Part shown: positions 24,888 through 33,040 of the stretch, in pieces
Layout of the letters: the number at the start of each line of letters is the position of its first letter
How positions within the stretch are numbered: position 1 is the stretch's first letter
Source: an uncultured Actinomycetes bacterium
Lineage (GTDB): Bacteria; Actinomycetota; Thermoleophilia; RBG-16-64-13
Direction: 5' to 3'
DNA: 47,829 bases
NCBI GenBank assembly: GCA_937148845.1
Contig: CAKZRW010000024.1
Coordinates: 1-47,829, forward strand
Notes under the pieces: model-generated
The model's input: the letters and a program-made list of their open reading frames with translations, nothing else
What the model was told of the DNA's origin: nothing
Database searches by the model: none
Program-made: the position numbers and the translations under genes

Positions 24888-25655
24888 CTAGGCTGTGCGT
24901 GACTTCTTCTCAAGGAAAGCGGCCATACGCTCGCGTTGCTCGGGTCCGAAGCTTTCGGCGAACAACTCGCTCTCCTGCCTGCAGCCGCCCTCGAAATCCC
25001 GCTCCACGCCCTGACGGATGGCGCGTTTGGCAAGACGGACTGCCTGTACGCCGTTGGCGCAGATAGCGCGTGCCACCTTCCGGCATTCTTCCAGCAAGGT
25101 CTCGGCGGGAACGACGCGATCGACCAGTCCTAACGCCAGAGCTTCCTGGGCATCGATCATCCTCCCAGTGAGTATCAAGTCGAGAGCCCGCGATACCCCC
25201 ACGAGGCGAGGCAACCTCTGGGTTCCCCCGAATCCCGGGATGATGCCCAGAGAGACCTCTGGTTCGCCGAACTTGGCACTGGCAGAAGCGACCCGCAGGT
25301 CACAAGCCAGCGCCAGTTCACAGCCTCCGCCAAGCGCGAAGCCGTTTACGGCAGCGATAGTGGGCTGGGGCAGGAGCTCCAGTTTGCGGAACACTTTATT
25401 GCCGTATAGGCCGAACTCATGGGCCTGCGAGGGGTCCATGTCTTTCATTTCAGCGATGTCGGCCCCGGCCACGAACGCTTTCTCGCCTGCGCCAGTCACT
25501 ATGACCACCCTGATCGCGGGATCTGCTGCTACCTGGTCAGCAGCCTTATCAAGCTCAGCTAGAACTTTAGTGTTGAGAGCGTTCAGAGCTGAAGGTCGGT
25601 TGACCGTTAAGATGCAGACCTCGCCCTCCTGCTGCACCAAGATCTCATCAGCCAC
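24888..25655 (-). CDS. Enoyl-CoA hydratase (crotonase family)
   Basis: This 255-residue crotonase-fold enzyme has both catalytic glutamates: Glu113 in GGGCELALACDL and Glu133 in FGEPEVSLG. The oxyanion-hole stretch FVAGADIAEM is also present. It would hydrate a 2-enoyl-CoA to 3-hydroxyacyl-CoA, which the next upstream gene oxidises. The start is GTG 25655 with GGGG eight bases upstream. It is the last gene of the minus-strand acyl-CoA operon. Some crotonase relatives hydrolyse or isomerise instead, but the paired Glu residues favour hydration. Confidence 0.9.
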   Translation of the reverse strand: MADEILVQQEGEVCILTVNRPSALNALNTKVLAELDKAADQVAADPAIRVVIVTGAGEKAFVAGADIAEMKDMDPSQAHEFGLYGNKVFRKLELLPQPTIAAVNGFALGGGCELALACDLRVASASAKFGEPEVSLGIIPGFGGTQRLPRLVGVSRALDLILTGRMIDAQEALALGLVDRVVPAETLLEECRKVARAICANGVQAVRLAKRAIRQGVERDFEGGCRQESELFAESFGPEQRERMAAFLEKKSRTA

Positions 25656-25751
25656 CTACGTCACCCCCGTGTGATCAAACCTATGCTGTCGACCCCACGC
25701 TGAGGCCCGCTGTACACGATCCCGGCCCCAGAATCGCGCTCACCGGCGCCC

Positions 25752-26603
25752 TCAGTATTGATAAAAGCCCCGACCCGTCTTGCGCCCCAGATAACCTGCG
25801 CGCACCATTTTCTTGAGCAGCGGGCAAGGCCTGTACTTGCTGTCGCCGGTCTCCCGGAAGATGTTTTCGATGATGGCCAGGGTGATGTCCAGACCCACCA
25901 GGTCGGCCAGACGTAAAGGACCCATGGGATGGTTCGCACCGAGCTGCATGGCGGTGTCGATGTCCTCCACACTGGCGGTGCCCTCCATCAGCATGAACAC
26001 CGCGTCGTTGATCATCGGGAAAAGCAACCGGTTGACTACGAAGCCCGGCGCCTCCGCCACTCTGACCGGAGTCTTGCCCAGGGAGGTAGCGAAGTCCAGG
26101 CACGCCTCCACCGTCGCAGGGCTGGTGGCTGCGCCGGCTATGACCTCGACCAGTTGCATGGCGGGCGCTGGGTTGAAGAAATGCAGCCCTATGAAGCGAT
26201 CCGGCCGACTCGTGCAGGCCGCCAACTCGGAGATGCTGAGACTGGAGGTGTTAGAGGCGAAGATGGTGCGTTCAGGACAAGCCCGATCCAAGGCCTGATA
26301 AAGAGCACGCTTCCAGTCCATCACCTCGGCGATGGCTTCGATGACGAGGTCAGCGTCGCCCCCCTCCGTCGTCTCCTCAACCTTGACCACTCCTTTGATC
26401 CGGGAGAGGATCTCAGCAGGCCTGCTTGCCTCCAGCTTGCCTTTCTCGACGGCTCTGTCCAGGCTTTTCCGAATGAGATCAAGCCCTCGCTCCACCAGCT
26501 CCTGGCTGATGTCACCCATGACCACGTCGTAGCCCGCGTCGGCCACCACTTGCGCGATGCCGGCACCCATGGTGCCGGCACCCACTACCACTACCTTCTT
26601 CAT
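25752..26603 (-). CDS. 3-hydroxyacyl-CoA (3-hydroxybutyryl-CoA) dehydrogenase
   Basis: This 283-residue enzyme has the NAD-binding GAGTMG (8-13), ASNTSS (116-121), the catalytic His141 in HFFNPAP with Asn144, and APGFVVNRLLFP. The C-terminal domain ends in LGRKTGRGFYQY. The length and motifs match single-domain Hbd/PaaH enzymes, which oxidise 3-hydroxyacyl-CoA to 3-oxoacyl-CoA. It lies 12 bases after the thiolase gene and 96 bases before the hydratase. Confidence 0.93.
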   Translation of the reverse strand: MKKVVVVGAGTMGAGIAQVVADAGYDVVMGDISQELVERGLDLIRKSLDRAVEKGKLEASRPAEILSRIKGVVKVEETTEGGDADLVIEAIAEVMDWKRALYQALDRACPERTIFASNTSSLSISELAACTSRPDRFIGLHFFNPAPAMQLVEVIAGAATSPATVEACLDFATSLGKTPVRVAEAPGFVVNRLLFPMINDAVFMLMEGTASVEDIDTAMQLGANHPMGPLRLADLVGLDITLAIIENIFRETGDSKYRPCPLLKKMVRAGYLGRKTGRGFYQY

Positions 26604-26615
26604 GGCTCTCAGTCC

Positions 26616-27809
26616 CTATTTGCGCAGGATGATAGCCGCGTTGTTACCGGCCGCGCCATAGACCTCCGACATCCCCACTTTGGCGCCCTCGACTTGCCGC
26701 GGCCCGCACACGCCACGCAGCTGGAGTACCATCTCGTAGAGCTGCGCAAAGCCTTGAGCCATGGTCGCTTCCCCAAAGCTGGAGAAGCCCCCGCTCGGAC
26801 ACACCGGTATACGACCACCGATGGCGAAATCGCCACGGTCCAGGCAAGCGCAGGCTTCGCCCTCCCCGCAGAAGCCCATGGTCTCGATGTACTGAAGCAC
26901 ATGCCAGGCGCTGTTGTCGGGGAGCTCTACGAAGTCGATGTCTTCCGGCCCGATCCCAGCCTCTTCGTAGGCGCGGTGAGCAGCCACCCAGCTCTCACTG
27001 ATGACCGGCACCCCAGGCTTGGGAGTGATGCTCACCACCGGGATGCGGGCTGTGGGGTCCCCATACAAAGGACTGCCTAGAGCAGAGGCCATCATGTAGA
27101 TAGGTTTGCTGGTGTACTGCCTGGCCTTCTCCTTGCTGCAGAGGATGGCCGCACCGGCACCATCGCTGGTAGCGCAGATCTCATAGAGGCGCAGGGGGTC
27201 GGTGACCATGGCCGAGGCCAGCACCTCTTCCAAACTGAACTCGCGCTGGTACCGAGCCTTGGGATTGAGTTTGCCGTGCTTGCTCATTAGCACCTTGACC
27301 TTGGCCAGATGCTCCTCGGTATCCCCGTACTTGAGCATGCGTTTGCGCATCTCGAGAGCCCAGTACACCGGGTTGGGCAGGCCCATGTTCCAGCGCAGGG
27401 TGTCATCTGAGGGGACCGGCTCCTCGTGATAGACCGGCAGGGCCGGGAAGAAACCCTTGGCCGACTTGTCGGCGCTGACCGCCAGCACCAGGTCGGCCGC
27501 CCCCGAGGCCACTGCCATGGCCGCGACTGTAAGCATCGTCCCGCCGGTAGCACACGCATTATTGACATTGACCACGGGGAGACCGATGTTCCCCATGACC
27601 TCTTCCGTGTAAGTGCCGGAGTAGATACCCTTGCGCCCGCCCCACAACTGCGAGCCCGAGATAACGAAGCCGATGTCTTTCCACTGCACCCCCGCGTCTG
27701 CCAGAGCCTCGTCGATGGCCTCCTTGGCCATCTGAGTCCACGGCTTCTCAGGGAATTTGCCCCACGGGTGCAGTCCTACGCCGATGATCGCCACATCTTT
27801 CATCGTCAT
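26616..27809 (-). CDS. Thiolase-family protein of the SCP2/lipid-transfer type
   Basis: The protein has 397 residues from ATG 27809, preceded by AAGAAGG; the frame is open to GTG 27860 without a clear site. The thiolase fold is clear (KDVAIIGVGLHPWG) and the nucleophile is Cys86 in NNACATGG. The C-terminal half reads CPSGGFSSFGEATMAQGF where other thiolases have GHPxGATG, and YGAAGNN where a HNxG or CxGGG element is usual, so the standard catalytic His is not evident. The gene directly follows a DUF35 Zn-ribbon gene; such pairs form two-subunit thiolases such as BbsAB. It would cleave a 3-oxoacyl-CoA made by the adjacent dehydrogenase. Confidence 0.85.
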   Translation of the reverse strand: MTMKDVAIIGVGLHPWGKFPEKPWTQMAKEAIDEALADAGVQWKDIGFVISGSQLWGGRKGIYSGTYTEEVMGNIGLPVVNVNNACATGGTMLTVAAMAVASGAADLVLAVSADKSAKGFFPALPVYHEEPVPSDDTLRWNMGLPNPVYWALEMRKRMLKYGDTEEHLAKVKVLMSKHGKLNPKARYQREFSLEEVLASAMVTDPLRLYEICATSDGAGAAILCSKEKARQYTSKPIYMMASALGSPLYGDPTARIPVVSITPKPGVPVISESWVAAHRAYEEAGIGPEDIDFVELPDNSAWHVLQYIETMGFCGEGEACACLDRGDFAIGGRIPVCPSGGFSSFGEATMAQGFAQLYEMVLQLRGVCGPRQVEGAKVGMSEVYGAAGNNAAIILRK

Positions 27810-27860
27810 CACACCTTCTTGAGTAGCGGATTGGTCCAGGTTGACTCGCAGATGGCTCAC

Positions 27861-28286
27861 TCAGACAGCCTTGAACTTCCAGGCGATGATGTCCTCTCCA
27901 TTCTTGTTGGTATAGAGAGTGCCGACGGTGACTTCGACCTCCATACCGATCTTGACTTGGTCGGCCGTCATGTTTTCCATCATGCCGATGATGACGATTC
28001 CCTCGGGAAACTTGACAGCTGCGCACACAATCGGCTCATAGGGATCCTTGGCCACAAAAGGCGGTGGTGGAGGATAGTTCATGATCGAGTAGTTCTCGAT
28101 CACTCCCCTTCGGCTGAGCAGGGTGTCTTCGACGTCCTTTTCTTTGCATTCGGGATTGTGGCAGGTGAAGGTCTTGGGGAAGAAGTAGTCCCCACACGAT
28201 TTGCAGTGGGTGACGATGAGAGCGGGCTCACCTCCCGACATGTCGAACAAGTTCTCGCCGATCAGCACTTGCTTGTTCTCTCCCAC
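27861..28286 (-). CDS. DUF35 Zn-ribbon / OB-fold protein (thiolase partner)
   Basis: This 141-residue protein has an N-terminal zinc ribbon (Cys28, Cys31, Cys42, Cys47) followed by an OB-fold with RGVIENYSIM and DIIAWKFKAV. DUF35 proteins bind thiolase-like subunits and help hold acyl-CoA, as in benzoylsuccinyl-CoA thiolase BbsA and the acetoacetyl-CoA thiolase/HMG-CoA synthase complex of archaea. The start is GTG 28286 after GGAGG. It lies between the CoA transferase and the thiolase in one operon, which supports a thiolase-subunit role. Confidence 0.87.
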   Translation of the reverse strand: MGENKQVLIGENLFDMSGGEPALIVTHCKSCGDYFFPKTFTCHNPECKEKDVEDTLLSRRGVIENYSIMNYPPPPPFVAKDPYEPIVCAAVKFPEGIVIIGMMENMTADQVKIGMEVEVTVGTLYTNKNGEDIIAWKFKAV

Positions 28287-28318
28287 TTAGGCCTCCGTTC
28301 TCCTAGTCGGGGATCCGG

Positions 28319-29530
28319 TCACTTGACCACGTTCTTCTCTTTGAGCTCTGCTATCTGCTCTGGAGTGTACCCGAGTTCACTGAGCACTTGGTCGGTGTGT
28401 TCGCCCAGTGCGGGTACCGCGGATCTGATGTAGGCAGGATCTTGGACGAAGCGGATGGGCTGATTGATCAACCTCATCTTGCCGACCCCCGGCTGGTCGA
28501 TCTCGGCAAAGAAGTCGTTCGCCAAGGCCTGCGGGTCTTCGATCACATCTAGTGGCGAAAGGATGGGGCCGTACATGAGATCGTTCTCGCGCAGCCTGAC
28601 TTCCCACTCCGCGTAAGTGCGCTTGCGGAACTCCTCCTCCAAGATAGGCTTGAGAATGCTCCGGTGCGCCTGGCGGTCAGCCGTGGTGGCGAACCGCGGA
28701 TCTTCTGCTAGGTCGGGGCGATCGAGGGCCTTGGTGAACCGAAGCCAGAAGGACCTGCCCGTGGGATCGGAGGCGGCTGCGTAGCGATCCCCGGCGGTCA
28801 GCTGGATCCACCGACCATCCTTGGTCTGATAAGTGTCGTAGAAGGGATTGTCTGACTTGTTGGGGTCGGTGATACGAAGCGGAACCCCCATGAGGGCATC
28901 CATGATGTCGGCCCCCACCATCCACACCCCAGTGTGATACAGATTGAACTCGACCTTCTGCCCTTCCCCTGTTCGCTCGCGATGGAACAGGGCAGCAGCG
29001 ATCCCGCCGAAGATCTGCATGGACGACACCCGGTCGATGATACCTGGCCGTGAGGTGGGCGGCGGGTATCCCGGGACAGTCAGCATGTACTGAATGCCCG
29101 AACGAGCCCAGCCAGCCGCGAAATCATAGCCTGGCATGTCTTTGTCCGGGCCGGTCGTGCCATAGGCGGTGACTATCCCGTAGATGAGCCGGGGGTTGAT
29201 GGCCGCCAGCGTCTCGTAGTCGATACCCAGCTTGCTGAGCGATTCGAGTCGATAGTTGGTCAAGAACACATCGGCATCCTTGACCAACTTGTGAACGATC
29301 TTCTTGCCCTCTTCTTCCTTTAGGTTGACAGCGATGGCTCGCTTGCTGCGATTATGAAGGTAGAAACCCGGGTTTATCTCCTTGCCCCGGAACGTGCGGG
29401 ACTGGTCGCCAGTCAGCGGTTCCACCTTGACCACGTCCGCGCCGCAGTCCCCCATCATGGAGGACGCAGCCGGGATGGCTACCACATGACCCACCTCGAC
29501 GACCTTGACCCCCTCGAGAATGCCCGACAT
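28319..29530 (-). CDS. Family III CoA transferase (CaiB/BaiF/formyl-CoA transferase type)
   Basis: The protein has 403 residues from ATG 29530, preceded by GGAGG; the longer open frame upstream would run through the promoter. The CaiB/BaiF fold begins with LEGVKVVEVGHVVAIPAASSMMGDCGADVVKVEP. The catalytic aspartate is Asp136 in MPGYDFAAG. The helix GIAAALFHRERTGEGQKVEFNL is typical. It moves CoA from one acyl-CoA to a free acid and so activates substrate without ATP. It is the first gene of the operon CoA transferase-DUF35-thiolase-dehydrogenase-hydratase. Confidence 0.91.
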   Translation of the reverse strand: MSGILEGVKVVEVGHVVAIPAASSMMGDCGADVVKVEPLTGDQSRTFRGKEINPGFYLHNRSKRAIAVNLKEEEGKKIVHKLVKDADVFLTNYRLESLSKLGIDYETLAAINPRLIYGIVTAYGTTGPDKDMPGYDFAAGWARSGIQYMLTVPGYPPPTSRPGIIDRVSSMQIFGGIAAALFHRERTGEGQKVEFNLYHTGVWMVGADIMDALMGVPLRITDPNKSDNPFYDTYQTKDGRWIQLTAGDRYAAASDPTGRSFWLRFTKALDRPDLAEDPRFATTADRQAHRSILKPILEEEFRKRTYAEWEVRLRENDLMYGPILSPLDVIEDPQALANDFFAEIDQPGVGKMRLINQPIRFVQDPAYIRSAVPALGEHTDQVLSELGYTPEQIAELKEKNVVK

Positions 29531-29600
29531 GCTTACCTCCAGAGTAGAGTGACCTGGACTTGGAATGGCGCCTGACGGCACCCCCGCACCGCAGGACCGG

Positions 29601-29678
29601 TGGTATTTACCATTCTGTGATCCATTATACAACACCCTGTGAGCACGACCTCGCTGATTTTGGTATGTCCGTACCAAA
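29601..29678. promoter_or_regulatory. Two TGGTA/TACCA palindromes in the divergent promoter of the acyl-CoA module
   Basis: TGGTA-TT-TACCA lies at 29601-29612 and TTTGGTA-N6-TACCAAA at 29659-29678, with centres 62 bases apart. Both share the half site TGGTA. They sit in the only relatively AT-rich stretch between the divergent CoA transferase and enoyl-CoA hydratase genes. They look like binding sites for one dimeric regulator controlling both directions. No regulator gene is adjacent. Confidence 0.5.
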
Positions 29679-29803
29679 TTTGTCGCGAATCCGGCTGGGC
29701 CGTGCGCTATCATCAGGTCTACCGGGGCTTCCCGAAAGGCGCCGAGCCCGGTTCTAAGCAACGCGTTTTCGACCCGAAGTCTATGACTCGAGAGGAGATG
29801 AAG

Positions 29804-30589
29804 ATGGCCGGCCCGTACCAATTCATCATCTATGACAAGGTTGATTCGGTCGCCTGGCTGACCCTTAACCGGCCGGACGCCTTGAATGCGCAGAGTGACG
29901 AACTGCGAGCCGAACTGGTAGACGCGCTCGAATCAGCGTCCAGCGACGACGAGATCCACGTAGTGGTCATCACCGGAGCCGGCGACAAGGCCTTCAGTGC
30001 GGGAGCCGACGTGGCCCAATATCTCACTCGGGTACCGTCGGAAGTGGTCAAGCAGAAATACATGCTTCGGCCCTTCGAACTCATCCGCAACATGACGAAG
30101 CCCGTGATTGCCATGGTGAACGGCCTGGCCCTGGGAGCTGGCTGCGAGCTCATGATGTCCTGTGACCTCATCGTAGCGGCTGAAGACGCACGTATCGGGC
30201 AGACGGAAGTCAGAGTCGGTCTCATGCCGGGCGGAGGAGGAACTCAGGTCCTGCCCCGCTTGGTCGGGGAGAAAAGAGCCAAGGAGCTCATCTTCCTGGG
30301 CAGAATGATCACGGCGCAGGAAGCGCTGGAGCTTGGCATAGTAAACCGCGTCGTCCCCCGCGAGCAATTACGGGAAGCCACCGAAGCGCTCATCCAGGAG
30401 CTGCTGCGCAACAGCCCGGCCATCATCGGTCTAGCTAAGATCGCCATCAATCGCTCGCTGGAGACTCCCCTTTCGGCAGGTCTCAGCTATGAGAGAGACC
30501 TGTTCGCTCTAGCCTTCGGGTACGAAGACCAGAAAGAAGGAGCGGCTGCCTTCTTGGAGAAACGCAAACCTACTTACAAGGGCAAGTAG
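29804..30589 (+). CDS. Enoyl-CoA hydratase (crotonase family), divergent copy
   Basis: The protein has 261 residues from ATG 29804, seven bases after AGAGGAG; two nearby upstream ATGs and a long open frame lack better sites. The catalytic pair is Glu115 (GAGCELMMSCDL) and Glu135 (GQTEVRVGLMPGGGG). The oxyanion stretch FSAGADVAQYL is present. It differs clearly from the hydratase at 24888-25655, so the locus encodes two hydratases, perhaps for different enoyl-CoA intermediates. It is transcribed divergently from the CoA-transferase operon. Confidence 0.9.
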   Translation: MAGPYQFIIYDKVDSVAWLTLNRPDALNAQSDELRAELVDALESASSDDEIHVVVITGAGDKAFSAGADVAQYLTRVPSEVVKQKYMLRPFELIRNMTKPVIAMVNGLALGAGCELMMSCDLIVAAEDARIGQTEVRVGLMPGGGGTQVLPRLVGEKRAKELIFLGRMITAQEALELGIVNRVVPREQLREATEALIQELLRNSPAIIGLAKIAINRSLETPLSAGLSYERDLFALAFGYEDQKEGAAAFLEKRKPTYKGK

Positions 30590-30599
30590 AGAAGCGGAG

Positions 30600-30685
30600 G
30601 CCGCCGGCCGCGAAGAGCCGGCGGCAGGGCCGAGCGGGACAAGCGGTGGCGCGCCTACTCGCTTGCGCCGAGTAGGCGCGCCACC
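30600..30685. terminator. Two strong hairpins between convergent hydratase and protease genes
   Basis: GCCGCCGGC/GCCGGCGGC (30600-30608 and 30617-30625) is followed by a 17-bp perfect stem with arms at 30645-30661 and 30669-30685. The second stem covers the last codons and stop of the minus-strand protease gene. Their placement between convergent genes fits a bidirectional terminator, though no T-run follows. Confidence 0.6.
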
Positions 30686-31545
30686 ACCTCCCATACCAGG
30701 TCACAGGGCAGGGTCAGGGCAAGCCCCTCCCCTTCCAGCTGTCCCGTATTGATGCCGATCACCCAGCCGTCCACATCCACCAGCGGTCCTCCGGAGTTGC
30801 CGTGAGCGAGCGGCACCGTGCTCTCGATCACCGCGTCCACACCGGGGAGACCCCGCACTTCCACCCCTTGCAGGAGCGCAGTGATATGGCCGGTGGTGAC
30901 AGGCTGCTTCAGAATCTTCCGGTTGCCGATCGCTACTACCCAGTCCCCCACGGCCACAGTAGAGAGGTCAGGGCGAAAGGTCGCCGCCTCTACCTTCCGC
31001 GAGCGGACCCGTAGCAGCGCGACATCGGTGTTCGGGTCGCGACCGACCAGAGTGGCAGAGACTGTGGATCCTGAGGGCAACCGGACCGTGATCTGCTTGG
31101 CGGCCGAACCGTCTTCGCGGGCGATCACGTGGTCGTTCGTGACAATCAGAGCTACCCCGTCTTCTGCCTTTACGACTACGCCGGTGCCTACCGACTGCAG
31201 TCTCTGCGTCTTTGTACTGAGGACCAAGGCAGTCACCCCCACCACACTCTTCTGGAGCTTGGCAGCGATGGCCTGCGGGTCTCCTGGCACCGCCTGCCGT
31301 CTTATGGTAGTCGTAGTGGCAAGCGTGGAGGTGGTGGTCGGACGAGCGATGACGGTGGTCGTGCTGCTGGAGGAGACCGCGATCGTAGGCGGAGTCGAGG
31401 TGGGGACAGACACTGCTACGGTGGAAGTAGTGGTGTCTACCGCCGGGGGCCAAGAGCAACCGTAGCCAAGGCCAGACCCCAGCAGGACGCCTAGAGCAAG
31501 AACCAGCCCTAGCAGTCGGACCTTGCCGAAGCGCGGAATCCTCAC
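30655..31545 (-). CDS. Trypsin-like serine protease lipoprotein (no PDZ domain)
   Basis: The protein has 296 residues from GTG 31545, with GGGGAG six bases upstream; a TTG at 31584 would add 13 residues. The signal peptide ends in the lipobox GYGC (Cys30), and a Thr/Ser-rich spacer runs to about residue 82. The chymotrypsin-fold domain has the complete triad: His139 (TNDHV), Asp174 (NTDVALLRV) and Ser251 (GNSGGPLVD). This is the DegP/HtrA catalytic domain without a PDZ domain, anchored outside the membrane. It probably acts in surface protein quality control. It is 109 bases downstream of the PQQ-repeat lipoprotein gene in the same direction. Confidence 0.87.
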   Translation of the reverse strand: MRIPRFGKVRLLGLVLALGVLLGSGLGYGCSWPPAVDTTTSTVAVSVPTSTPPTIAVSSSSTTTVIARPTTTSTLATTTTIRRQAVPGDPQAIAAKLQKSVVGVTALVLSTKTQRLQSVGTGVVVKAEDGVALIVTNDHVIAREDGSAAKQITVRLPSGSTVSATLVGRDPNTDVALLRVRSRKVEAATFRPDLSTVAVGDWVVAIGNRKILKQPVTTGHITALLQGVEVRGLPGVDAVIESTVPLAHGNSGGPLVDVDGWVIGINTGQLEGEGLALTLPCDLVWEVVARLLGASE

Positions 31546-31654
31546 CGAGATCTCCCCGTGATTTGCCACTAACTTCCCGGCCAAGCGACCGAGCCCACCC
31601 TCACTGCAGCGGGAAGCGCCCGGTCTCCAAAGGTTTTCGGTCGAACGGGACCTT

Positions 31655-32944
31655 TTACTTGAGCGCGTAGAGATTCCCGTCTAGGCTACCTACGAAGACC
31701 ATGCCGCCGGCAACGGCCAGCGAAGACCAGACCTCTGCCTCGGTCTTGAACTTCCAAAGCTCAGAGCCCGTCTTCACGTCGAGAGCGTAAACATGGTCGT
31801 CAGCACTGCCCACGTAGACGACCGTTCCGGCGATCACTGGAGAGGACCATACTTTCCCCCCAGTGGTAAACCTCCAGACCTCGGCTCCGTTCTGCGCGTC
31901 CAGAGCGTAGACCCGCCCGTCCAGACTCCCCACAAACACCTTGCCGTCCGCCACTGCGGGCGAGGACACCACCCCGCCCTCGGTCTTGAAGGTCCACTTG
32001 ACCTCTCCGGTGTCGGCACTCACGGCGTGCAGCTGCATGTCGTAGCTGCCCACATACACGGTCCCTTCGCCCACCGCGGGGGTCGACCACACGTCCCCGG
32101 CAGTCCGGTAGCGCCACTTCTCTTTGCCCGTCGCCGCCTCGACCGCGTAGAGAAAATCATCCGCACTGCCCACGTAGACTGTCCCTACCGCGACCGCGGG
32201 AGAAGAGCTTATGTCGTGGCCCCCTTTGAACGACCACTTCGCGCTGCCCGAACCAGCTTCTATGGCATAAAGCGTACCGTCGCCGGCTCCCACATACACG
32301 ACCCCTTCGGCGACAGCCGGAGAGGAGACGATGGCGCCTTTGGCCGAGAACTTCCACTTCTCCGCACCCGAGCTTGCCTCGACAGCGTGCAGGCTGCGGT
32401 CGGAGCTCCCCACGTACACCGTTCCATCGACCACGGCTGGTGATGACCAGATCTCGCCACCGGTCTTGAAGGGTTCCGACCACTTCTGAGCTCCAGTCGC
32501 GGCATCAAGCGCGTATAGATTCTTGTCGGTGGCTCCGACGAAGACCACCCCGTCGACCACCGCGGGTGCAGACCAAGACAGCGAATTCTTGTCCTTGCCC
32601 AGCTTGACCTTCCACGCCGCCCCGGTGAGCGCCGCAGGCGCCGGCCCAGGATAGACCCCGCTGCGTGTCAGATCGGCGCGGAACATGGGAGCACCAGAGA
32701 TGATCCCCCCACTGGGCGTCGTCCCTCCGGTGGTCGTACTGTCGGTAGAACCCGTCCCCCCTGTGCTGACCGTGCTGGTCGAGCCAGGAGCGGTCGTGGC
32801 CGTCGTCTCGGTGGAAGAACTGGTAGTAGGTGTCTCAAAGAGCGTGCAGCCCGGCTGTAACACCAGCCCTAGCCCCAACATCAACACAGCCGCGACCGCA
32901 GCCAGAAGCCTCAACCGGATTACGAATCTCCGCCCTGTCCCCAT
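31655..32944 (-). CDS. PQQ-repeat beta-propeller lipoprotein
   Basis: This 429-residue protein has a signal peptide ending in the lipobox QPGC (Cys33), then a Thr/Ser/Gly-rich linker to about residue 83. Eight repeats of about 40 residues follow to the C-terminus. Each has the pattern WSSPAV-x(2)-G-x-VYVGS-x-D-x-x-LYA followed by TGxxxW. Eight blades would close one propeller. This is the PQQ-like/BamB fold; nothing shows that PQQ is bound, and cell-surface scaffolding is as likely. ATG 32944 uses GGAGGT about ten bases upstream, and that site can pair with an upstream sequence. Confidence 0.88.
   Translation of the reverse strand: MGTGRRFVIRLRLLAAVAAVLMLGLGLVLQPGCTLFETPTTSSSTETTATTAPGSTSTVSTGGTGSTDSTTTGGTTPSGGIISGAPMFRADLTRSGVYPGPAPAALTGAAWKVKLGKDKNSLSWSAPAVVDGVVFVGATDKNLYALDAATGAQKWSEPFKTGGEIWSSPAVVDGTVYVGSSDRSLHAVEASSGAEKWKFSAKGAIVSSPAVAEGVVYVGAGDGTLYAIEAGSGSAKWSFKGGHDISSSPAVAVGTVYVGSADDFLYAVEAATGKEKWRYRTAGDVWSTPAVGEGTVYVGSYDMQLHAVSADTGEVKWTFKTEGGVVSSPAVADGKVFVGSLDGRVYALDAQNGAEVWRFTTGGKVWSSPVIAGTVVYVGSADDHVYALDVKTGSELWKFKTEAEVWSSLAVAGGMVFVGSLDGNLYALK
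31658..32575 (-). repeat. Eight tandem ~120-bp coding repeats
   Basis: The eight propeller blades are visible as tandem, diverged units of about 120 bases inside the lipoprotein gene. They share phrases such as GTGTACGTGGG and GGCAGTGCGGACGA. They probably arose by internal duplication and could recombine with one another. Confidence 0.75.
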
Positions 32945-32950
32945 GAGAGT

Positions 32951-33018
32951 GGCGACCTCCTTCGGATGTAGGGGTCTAGGGTAGCACTACCAGACCCCTA
33001 AGACAGCAGGAGGTCGCC
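32951..33018 (-). promoter_or_regulatory. Long hairpin ahead of the PQQ-repeat gene that pairs with its ribosome site
   Basis: Outer arms GGCGACCTCC and GGAGGTCGCC (32951-32960 and 33009-33018) enclose an inner near-perfect stem, TAGGGGTCT/AGACCCCTA plus GGTAG/CTACC, at 32969-33000. On the minus-strand RNA, the second outer arm contains the GGAGG ribosome site of the propeller gene. The structure also follows the last gene of the redox operon (stop at 33041). It could both limit read-through and hide the downstream ribosome site. Confidence 0.5.
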
Positions 33019-33040
33019 CAGACGCACGTCTTCCCGGGGG

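Noticed and set aside
28319-29821. Extending the CoA transferase to 500 residues
   Set aside because: The extension would run through the palindromes and the divergent promoter, and GGAGG precedes ATG 29530 with ideal spacing.
31658-32575. Tandem repeats in the propeller gene as a non-coding satellite
   Set aside because: The 120-base unit is in frame and encodes an ordinary beta-propeller blade.
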